Part shown: piece by piece, positions 58,423 to 64,000 of the stretch | Numbering within the stretch: position 1 is the first letter of the stretch | How the letters are laid out: each line of letters begins with the position of its first letter | Source: Kribbella qitaiheensis | GTDB lineage: Bacteria; Actinomycetota; Actinomycetes; Propionibacteriales; Kribbellaceae | NCBI RefSeq assembly: GCF_014217565.1 | Contig: NZ_CP043661.1 | Location: 744,001 to 808,000 of the forward strand | Direction of reading: 5' to 3' | Length of the DNA stretch: 64,000 nucleotides | Translations under genes and position numbers: made by a program | Notes under the pieces: model-generated | Seen by the model: only the letters and a program-made list of their open reading frames with translations | Told to the model about the DNA's origin: nothing | Databases searched by the model: none

Positions 58423-59699
58423 CCGACGCCCGGACCTTCAGCAGTCCCTTGACTGGATCTTTCGAGAGTCCTCTGGACATGCAGTCGGTCCGGGCGGACT
58501 TCCCCATCCTGTCGCGCGTCCTGGCGAACGACTTCCCGCTGGTCTACCTCGACTCGGCGAACTCGTCGCAGAAGCCGGTCCAGGTGGTCAAGGCGATCGA
58601 GGATCACTACCTGATCCACAACGCCAACGTGGCTCGCGCGATGCACCAGCTCGGTGCCGAGGCGACCGAGGCGTACGAGGGCGGCCGCGACAAGGTGGCC
58701 GCGTTCATCGGCGCGACCAACCGCGACGAGATCGTCTTCACCAAGAACGCCTCCGAGGCGCTCAACCTGGCCGCCCACACGCTCGGCGCTTCGCTGAAGC
58801 CGGGCGACGAGGTGGTGATCTCCGAGATGGAGCACCACAGCAACATCGTCCCGTGGCAGCTCGCCTGTGAGCGGACCGGCGCGACGCTGCGCTGGTTCGG
58901 CGTCACCGACGAGGGCCGGCTCGACCTCAGCAACATCGAGGAGCTGATCAACGAGCGCACCAAGGTCGTCTCGCTGACCTGGGTCTCGAACGCGCTCGGC
59001 ACGATCAACCCGATCACCGAGATCGCGGCCAAGGCACACGCTTTCGACGCCGTGATGGTCGTCGACGCTTCGCAGGCCGTGCCGCAGTTCCCGGTGGACG
59101 TGTCGACGCTCGGTGCCGACCTGCTGGCCTTCACCGGTCACAAGGTGGTCGGCCCGACCGGGATCGGCGTGCTCTGGGGCCGGTACGACCTGCTGGCGTC
59201 GCTACCGCCGTTCCTCGGTGGTGGCGAGATGATCGAGATCGTCCGGATGACCGGTTCGACGTACGCGCCGCCGCCGGCCCGGTTCGAAGCCGGTACGCCG
59301 CCGATCGCGCAGTCGGTCGGACTCGGTGCGGCGCTGGACTACCTGTCCGGGATCGGGATGGACAAGGTCGCGGCACACGAGCAGGCCATCACGGCGTACG
59401 CGCTGGACGGTCTGAAGACCGTGCCGGGGCTGAAGATCCTCGGGCCGACCGACAGCGTCGACCGCGGTGGAGCGATCAGCTTCGAGCTCGACGGCGTCCA
59501 CCCGCACGACGTGTCGACGGTGCTGGACACTCGCGGCATCGCAGTACGGGCCGGACATCACTGCGCCCGGCCTGTGCACGAGCGGTTCGGAATGCAATCG
59601 TCGACCAGAGCGTCTTTCTACCTGTACACGACGCCGGAGGAGATCGACGCGCTCGTCGATGGCCTCGGATTCGTCCGGTCATTCTTCAAGGTGGACTGA
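58419..59699 (+). CDS. sufS: Cysteine desulfurase SufS
   Basis: The 426-residue PLP enzyme takes sulfur from cysteine for clusters. The PLP-binding Lys lies in LAFTGHKVVGPTG, HHSNIVPWQ gives the conserved His region, and the persulfide-forming Cys is in RAGHHCARPVHERFG. An N-terminal extension of about 20 residues precedes the usual VRADFPILSR start. SufU, its zinc-dependent sulfur acceptor, is encoded one base downstream. Confidence 0.97.
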   Translation: MTDARTFSSPLTGSFESPLDMQSVRADFPILSRVLANDFPLVYLDSANSSQKPVQVVKAIEDHYLIHNANVARAMHQLGAEATEAYEGGRDKVAAFIGATNRDEIVFTKNASEALNLAAHTLGASLKPGDEVVISEMEHHSNIVPWQLACERTGATLRWFGVTDEGRLDLSNIEELINERTKVVSLTWVSNALGTINPITEIAAKAHAFDAVMVVDASQAVPQFPVDVSTLGADLLAFTGHKVVGPTGIGVLWGRYDLLASLPPFLGGGEMIEIVRMTGSTYAPPPARFEAGTPPIAQSVGLGAALDYLSGIGMDKVAAHEQAITAYALDGLKTVPGLKILGPTDSVDRGGAISFELDGVHPHDVSTVLDTRGIAVRAGHHCARPVHERFGMQSSTRASFYLYTTPEEIDALVDGLGFVRSFFKVD

Positions 59700-59700
59700 T

Positions 59701-60159
59701 ATGCAGCTCGACAGCCTGTACCAAGAGATCATCCTGGACCACTACCGCAGCCCGCACCACGCGGGACTGTCGGACCCGTACGACGTGGAGGTGCACCACG
59801 TGAACCCGTCCTGCGGGGACGAGGTCACCCTCCGCGTCGAGCTCGACGGCGAGGTCGTCACCGGCGTGACGCACCAGAGCGTCGGCTGCTCGATCAGCCA
59901 GGCGGCGACGTCGGTGATGAGCGACCTGGTGATCGGCAAGCCGATCACCGAGGGCATGGCGACGTACGAGAAATTCCTGGAGCTGATGCAGGGCCGCGGG
60001 AATGTCGAACCCGACGAAGAAGTTCTGGAGGACGGCGTCGCCTTCGCGGGTGTCGCGCAGTTCCCGGCCCGGGTGAAGTGCGCGCTGCTGGGCTGGTCGG
60101 CCTGGCGCGACGCGACCGCCCAAGCACTCGCGAAGAAAGAAGGAGCACCCAATGTCTGA
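59701..60159 (+). CDS. sufU: Sulfur acceptor / Fe-S assembly protein SufU
   Basis: The 152-residue IscU-like protein carries the zinc-ligand cysteines in NPSCGDEVTL, VGCSISQAA and VKCALLGW. It has the SufU-specific insertion between the second and third Cys (residues about 85-120). It accepts the SufS persulfide. ATG 59701 fits MQLDSLYQEIILDHYRSP. Overlaps sufT by 8 nt. Confidence 0.96.
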   Translation: MQLDSLYQEIILDHYRSPHHAGLSDPYDVEVHHVNPSCGDEVTLRVELDGEVVTGVTHQSVGCSISQAATSVMSDLVIGKPITEGMATYEKFLELMQGRGNVEPDEEVLEDGVAFAGVAQFPARVKCALLGWSAWRDATAQALAKKEGAPNV

Positions 60160-60535
60160 CCAGACCGACGAGAAGATCGAGCTGCCCGAGGTCGACCTCG
60201 AGGCCGCCTCGAAGCCGGCCGGCTCGACAGTTGCCGTCGAGGACGTGACCGAGGCGCTCAAGGACGTCGTCGACCCCGAGCTGGGGATCAACGTCGTCGA
60301 CCTGGGCCTGATCTACGGCGTGACCGTGGACGACACCAACACCGCGATCATCGACATGACGCTGACGTCCGCGGCCTGCCCGCTGACCGACGTGATCGAG
60401 GACCAGACCCGGATGTCGCTCGACGGTCTCGTCAACGACTTCCGGATCAACTGGGTCTGGATGCCGCCGTGGGGCCCCGAGAAGATCACCGACGACGGCC
60501 GCGACCAGCTCCGCGCTCTCGGCTTCAACGTCTGA
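60152..60535 (+). CDS. sufT: SufT/MIP18-family (DUF59) Fe-S maturation protein
   Basis: The 127-residue MIP18-family protein shows VVDPELGINVVDLGLIYGV and the catalytic-type Cys in TLTSAACPLTDVIEDQ, ending VWMPPWGPEKITDDGRDQL. It helps cluster delivery to client proteins. It is the last gene of the suf operon and is followed at once by a perfect terminator. Confidence 0.94.
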   Translation: MSDQTDEKIELPEVDLEAASKPAGSTVAVEDVTEALKDVVDPELGINVVDLGLIYGVTVDDTNTAIIDMTLTSAACPLTDVIEDQTRMSLDGLVNDFRINWVWMPPWGPEKITDDGRDQLRALGFNV

Positions 60536-60548
60536 CACACCTTCGTAC

Positions 60549-60584
60549 TGCGAAAGCCCGGGTCAGGTGGCCCGGGCTTTCGCA
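60549..60584 (+). terminator. Perfect 14-bp terminator after the suf operon
   Basis: TGCGAAAGCCCGGG (60549-60562) and CCCGGGCTTTCGCA (60571-60584) are exact complements around an 8-nt loop, 13 nt after the sufT stop. Confidence 0.92.
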
Positions 60585-60610
60585 TGCCCCGATGGACTAG
60601 CGTCACCGGG

Positions 60611-61234
60611 GTGACCCGAATCCTCTCCGTCGGCCCGGCCCGGCTGGAACGCTGGCTGGCCGGCTTCACCGAACGCCACGGCGCCACCTCGTACGACGTG
60701 ACGCCGGAGCGGCTGATCGCGACGGCGGAGGATAGGGCTGTCGCCGAGGTCGACGTACCGTTCGGGCCGTTGGAGGAGCTGACTCCGGCCGGGCTCGTCG
60801 CGCACGTGCTGGCTGACAGGCGGCTCGGGTTGTTGCTCGTACGACGCGGTGGCTACGGGGCCGGTGTGTTTGCCGGGGGAGTGCTGGAGGCTTCGAAGGT
60901 CGGTTCGCGGCATGTGCAGGGGACGACCAAGGCGGGAGGGTGGTCGCAGCAGCGGTTCGCTCGTCGGCGGGACAATCAGGCTCGTGAGGCGTTCGCGGCG
61001 GCGACCGAGGTCGCAGTACGGATCCTGGCGCCGGCGAAGCTCGACGTGCTGGTGTGCGGGGGAGACCGCAAGGCGATCGACACGGTGCTGGAGGATCCGC
61101 GGTTGAAGGGACTCCTCCCGCTGGTCCGGCCGCCGTTCCTGGGGGTGGCCGATCCCAAGCAGAAGGTGCTCGAGCAGGCCGGAGCCGACGCCCGCGCGAT
61201 CCGGATTCAGATCACCGAGCCGGATCCCTCCTGA
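60611..61234 (+). CDS. acVLRF1-family peptidyl-tRNA hydrolase (ribosome rescue)
   Basis: The 207-residue protein has the VLRF1/Vms1-like catalytic block HVQGTTKAGGWSQQRFARRR, with Gln in WSQQRF that replaces the GGQ of classical release factors. Strands RLGLLLVRRGGYGAGVF and LDVLVCGGDRKAID complete the eRF1-like fold. Actinobacterial members are thought to cleave peptidyl-tRNA on stalled large subunits. GTG 60611 is the best start. Its stop overlaps the sigma-factor start (TGATG). Confidence 0.88.
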   Translation: MTRILSVGPARLERWLAGFTERHGATSYDVTPERLIATAEDRAVAEVDVPFGPLEELTPAGLVAHVLADRRLGLLLVRRGGYGAGVFAGGVLEASKVGSRHVQGTTKAGGWSQQRFARRRDNQAREAFAAATEVAVRILAPAKLDVLVCGGDRKAIDTVLEDPRLKGLLPLVRPPFLGVADPKQKVLEQAGADARAIRIQITEPDPS

Positions 61235-62151
61235 TGGGTGAACCCGGCCTAGCGATGTTTCAGCAGCATCGCGGGCGGATGTTCGGGATCGCGTACCGGA
61301 TGCTCGGCTCCGTGACCGAGGCGGACGACGTACTCCAGGAAGCCTGGCTGCGCTGGCAGACCGTCGATCACGCAGGCGTGAAGGAACCGGCCGCGTTCCT
61401 CGCCAAGACCGTCACGAATCTCTGCCTGACCCACCTCACCACCGCCCGCGCCCGCCGCGAGACGTATGTCGGCGAGTGGCTGCCCGAGCCCGTCCTGACC
61501 GGACCGAACCTGCCCGAACTCAGCCCGCTGGACCTGGCCGAGCAAAGGGAATCGGTGTCGTTCGCCCTGCTCAAGGTCCTCGAACACCTCACTCCCGCCG
61601 AGCGTGCGGCCTACGTACTGCGCGAGGCCTTCGCCTACGGTCACCGCGAAGTCGGCGACTTGATCGGTACGACGGAAGCCAACGCCCGCCAGCTCCATTC
61701 ACGAGCGCGCAAACACGTCGCGACGACCCAGCACGCTCGACCAGTCGACGTCGGCCAATGGCGTGCCCTCGTTGAACGCTTCCTCGCTGCTGCCCAGTTC
61801 GGTGACGTCGACCGGCTCGCGGACCTGCTGGCGGCGGATATCGTTTCCCGCGCGGATGGTGGCGGCAAGGTGCACGCCGCTCGCAACCCGGTATCCGGCC
61901 GGGACCGGGTCGCGCGCTACCTGATCGGCGTACTGCAACGGTTCGGCGCCGGGGTGGTGCCGACCTTCGGCGAGGCGAACGGCGAGCCGGTGATCGTTGC
62001 CGTCGACACCGATGGGATCCGCGCGGTCTGCTTCTTCGAGTTCGACGGCGACCTGCTGACCAGCATGGATCTCGCGATGAACCCGGACAAGCTCGTCCTG
62101 GCCGCGGCGCAACTGTCACGAATCGGCGGGCTGTCCAGTCAAGGCTGGTGA
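61234..62151 (+). CDS. ECF41-type RNA polymerase sigma factor (SigJ-like)
   Basis: The 305-residue sigma factor has region 2 (GRMFGIAYRMLGSVTEADDV), region 4 (RAAYVLREAFAYGHREVGDL) and a C-terminal SnoaL-like extension from residue about 180 (VERFLAAAQFGDVDRLADLL). In ECF41 sigmas this extension takes the place of a separate anti-sigma factor and tunes activity. The next gene is an NAD(P)-binding epimerase-like protein, the usual partner type of ECF41 sigmas. Confidence 0.9.
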   Translation: MGEPGLAMFQQHRGRMFGIAYRMLGSVTEADDVLQEAWLRWQTVDHAGVKEPAAFLAKTVTNLCLTHLTTARARRETYVGEWLPEPVLTGPNLPELSPLDLAEQRESVSFALLKVLEHLTPAERAAYVLREAFAYGHREVGDLIGTTEANARQLHSRARKHVATTQHARPVDVGQWRALVERFLAAAQFGDVDRLADLLAADIVSRADGGGKVHAARNPVSGRDRVARYLIGVLQRFGAGVVPTFGEANGEPVIVAVDTDGIRAVCFFEFDGDLLTSMDLAMNPDKLVLAAAQLSRIGGLSSQGW

Positions 62152-62171
62152 ACCGAGAGGACACCACCTTG

Positions 62172-62987
62172 ATGAAGACGATCCTCGTCACCGGCGGCAC
62201 CAGCCCAGCCGGCCGGCCCACCGTCGCGAACCTCTGCTCGGCCGGTCACCCCGTCCGCGTCCTCAGCCGCAAACCGGGTAGCGAGCAGGCTGCTGCGAGC
62301 GCCACAGGAGACGCTCACCAACGAGTCGGCGACGACCGCAGTGGATTCCGGCTTCTCTCCGGCGATCTGACGACCGGCGAAGGCATCGCCGCGGCCGTCG
62401 AGGGCGTGGACATCGTGGTCCACCTCGCCACGAGCCGCGGCCACGCCGACATCCAGCAGGCGGAGCACCTGATCGACCACGCCCGCGCGGCCGGAGTCGG
62501 CCACCTGATCTATCTGTCGATCGTCGGCGTCGACCAGATTCCGATGCCGTACTACCGCGACAAACTCGCCGTCGAGCAGTTGATCACCGACTCACCGATC
62601 CCGCACACGATCCTGCGCGCCACCCAGTTCTACAACCTGGTCGACGAAATCCTGACCGCGCAACGCTTCCTCCCGGCCCTCCTGGCGCCCTCCATCCCAT
62701 TGCAGCCGATCTCGGTCGACGATGTCGCCGAGCGTCTTGTCGAATTGGCCTCCGGCGCGCCGGCCGGACGGGTCGCCGACCTCGGCGGTCCCGAACGCCT
62801 TGCCGTCCCGGCCATGGCTCGCGCCTGGAAGCGCGCCCGGGGCTCCCGTCGCCCGATCCTCCCGATCCGGCTTCCAGGTAAGGCTTTCCGCGACTTCGCC
62901 ACTGGTGCCGCGATGCCCGAGACCGTTCTGCCCAGCAACCGCTCCTTCGACGACTACCTCAGCCGGCGCTTCGGAGTACAGGCATGA
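62172..62987 (+). CDS. NAD(P)-binding NmrA/epimerase-like oxidoreductase
   Basis: The 271-residue Rossmann protein starts MKTILVTGGTSPAGRPTV (nucleotide-binding glycine motif). It contains GVDIVVHLATSRGHADIQQ and LIYLSIVGVDQIPMPYYRDK, with TILRATQFYNLVDEI typical of atypical SDR/NmrA proteins. It is the expected ECF41 partner (oxidoreductase/epimerase class). ATG 62172 is preferred to GTG 62148, which would overlap the sigma gene. Confidence 0.88.
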   Translation: MKTILVTGGTSPAGRPTVANLCSAGHPVRVLSRKPGSEQAAASATGDAHQRVGDDRSGFRLLSGDLTTGEGIAAAVEGVDIVVHLATSRGHADIQQAEHLIDHARAAGVGHLIYLSIVGVDQIPMPYYRDKLAVEQLITDSPIPHTILRATQFYNLVDEILTAQRFLPALLAPSIPLQPISVDDVAERLVELASGAPAGRVADLGGPERLAVPAMARAWKRARGSRRPILPIRLPGKAFRDFATGAAMPETVLPSNRSFDDYLSRRFGVQA

Positions 62988-63397
62988 AAACAATCATCCG
63001 TACTGCGCTGTTGGCACTCGCCGCGCTTCAGCTGACCCTCGGTGTCTGGACCTCGTTCTTCCCGCGGAGCTTCTACGAGGACGTGCCGACGGTCGACTGG
63101 ACACCGCCGTACAGCGAGCACCTCTTCCGCGACTTCGGTGGCGTCACCCTCGGCACTGCGGTGATGCTGCTCGCCGCAGCGTACTGGCTGGACCGCCGGC
63201 TGGTGATTCTGGCGCTCGCCGCCTATCTGACCTTCTCCGTGCCGCACGCGATCTTCCACAGCGAACACCTGATGGAGGACTCACCGGGCCCGTCCGCAAC
63301 TCTGTTGATCTTGGTGATCCTGTCCGTCCTGCTCCCGCTGCTGGTGATCTGGATCTCCTGGCGTGCGCTCGCGACCGACACCCCAGGGCCTCGGTGA
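62984..63397 (+). CDS. Small four-helix membrane protein
   Basis: The 137-residue protein has four TM helices (TALLALAALQLTLGVWTSF, FGGVTLGTAVMLLAAAYWL, LVILALAAYLTFSVPHAIF, LLILVILSVLLPLLVIWIS) and the conserved-looking SEHLFRDFGG and PHAIFHSEHL. It resembles DUF4345-type proteins by layout; function unknown. Start ATG overlaps the stop of the preceding gene, so it belongs to the same sigma-factor operon. Confidence 0.75.
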   Translation: MKTIIRTALLALAALQLTLGVWTSFFPRSFYEDVPTVDWTPPYSEHLFRDFGGVTLGTAVMLLAAAYWLDRRLVILALAAYLTFSVPHAIFHSEHLMEDSPGPSATLLILVILSVLLPLLVIWISWRALATDTPGPR

Positions 63398-63406
63398 CTT
63401 GACGAC

Positions 63407-63427
63407 TGTGACAGTACTACTGTCACA
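63407..63427. promoter_or_regulatory. Perfect palindromic operator candidate before the racemase gene
   Basis: TGTGACAGTA and TACTGTCACA flank a single central C, giving a 21-bp perfect palindrome. It ends immediately before the racemase start region and begins 3 nt after a TTGACG -35-like hexamer (63399-63404). This size and symmetry suit a TetR-family dimer. Confidence 0.7.
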
Positions 63428-63436
63428 ATGCGGGGT

Positions 63437-64000
63437 ATGGGTCCACTGAGTGGGGTGAAGGTCGTCGAGCTGGCGGGGATCGGGCCGGCGCCGTTCGCGT
63501 GCATGATGCTGGCCGAGCTCGGCGCCGAAGTGCTGCGAATCGATCGGCCGGGCGGTGGGCTCGCGCTCGGCCCGCCGGAGCTGGAGTTGCTGAATCGCGG
63601 CCGGCGGAGTGTGGCACTCAATCTGAAGAACCCGGACGCGGTTCGCGCGGTACTCGAACTGATCGCGGGTGCCGACGTACTGGTGGAAGGGTTCCGGCCG
63701 GGAGTCGCTGAGCGGCTGGGGCTCGGGCCGGAGGAGTGTCAGGCGGTCAATCCGAAGCTCGTATACGCGCGGATGACCGGTTGGGGACAGGACGGTCCGC
63801 TCGCGCAGTCCGCCGGCCACGACATCGACTACCTCGGGTTGTCGGGCGCTCTGCACGCGATCGGCCGGGCCGGCGGGCCGCCGCAGGTGCCGGTGAATCT
63901 GCTCGGCGACTTCGCCGGGGGATCTCTGTACCTCGTGGTCGGTGTGCTCGCGGCGATCCTCGATGCCCGGGGGAGTGGGCGGGGTCAGGTGATCGACGCC
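63437..64000 (+). CDS. Alpha-methylacyl-CoA racemase / CaiB-BaiF CoA-transferase family (partial, runs off the window)
   Basis: The visible 188 residues are the N-terminal part of a family III CoA-transferase fold: [83 protein letters not shown] and [14 protein letters not shown]. The last blocks carry the His/Asp region used by alpha-methylacyl-CoA racemases in branched fatty acid and sterol side-chain breakdown. ATG 63428 is an alternative start three codons earlier. The 3' end is outside the window. Confidence 0.9.
   Translation, partial: MGPLSGVKVVELAGIGPAPFACMMLAELGAEVLRIDRPGGGLALGPPELELLNRGRRSVALNLKNPDAVRAVLELIAGADVLVEGFRPGVAERLGLGPEECQAVNPKLVYARMTGWGQDGPLAQSAGHDIDYLGLSGALHAIGRAGGPPQVPVNLLGDFAGGSLYLVVGVLAAILDARGSGRGQVIDA

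Overview
The window is high-GC actinobacterial chromosome. Gene order and content (uvrC-rapZ-yvcK-whiA, gap-pgk-tpiA-secG-rbpA, tkt-tal-pgi-zwf-opcA-pgl, sufRBDCSUT, ctaB/ctaA, a type VII secretion locus with EccC and EccD, and an acVLRF1 release factor) suggest a Propionibacteriales-type organism such as a Kribbella or Nocardioides relative. That placement is inferred from content only. No rRNA, tRNA, insertion sequence or CRISPR array was seen.

Layout. 1-5.8 kb: a minisatellite, a metallo-beta-lactamase-fold hydrolase and a mycothiol-dependent isomerase-family protein, divergent from uvrA across a LexA-like box, then a serine hydrolase. 5.9-23.3 kb: a type VII secretion (T7SS) island. It holds a one-TM protein, two small WXG100-like proteins, a DUF6507-like protein, and a very large repeat-rich polymorphic toxin with an internal papain-fold deamidase domain and a C-terminal CdiA-type nuclease. 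Two likely immunity genes and a convergent unknown gene follow, then the core genes eccC, a two-gene split DUF6177 protein, eccD and an EspI-like ATPase. EccB, EccE and mycosin were not found. 23.4-25.4 kb: a Tat/lipoprotein Rieske protein and a secreted subtilisin, the latter with a 27-bp inverted repeat around its start. 25.6-35.7 kb: DNA repair, cell-wall and sporulation-type regulators and lower glycolysis, interrupted by a sigma-region-2/membrane fusion gene on the opposite strand.

35.7-46.1 kb (minus strand): a PEP-mutase-family enzyme, a secreted glycosidase-like protein, and the pentose-phosphate operon. A strong hairpin covers the zwf ribosome binding site. 46.5-53.8 kb: haem O synthase, a ScyD-like secreted protein, a DHFR-like reductase and an AraC regulator, a methyltransferase remnant, haem A synthase and an ABC exporter. 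53.9-60.5 kb: the complete suf Fe-S assembly operon behind its own SufR-type regulator and a candidate iron box. 60.6-64 kb: acVLRF1 ribosome-rescue factor, an ECF41-type sigma factor with its epimerase partner and a small membrane protein, and the start of an alpha-methylacyl-CoA racemase gene behind a perfect palindrome.

Quality caveat. Six otherwise intact reading frames (uvrA, the toxin, pgk, pgl, and tkt twice) are each broken by one extra base, every time where GGCC reads GGGCC or GGCCC. Five of these six breaks are in housekeeping genes, so they look like systematic consensus errors. These genes are annotated here as whole genes.
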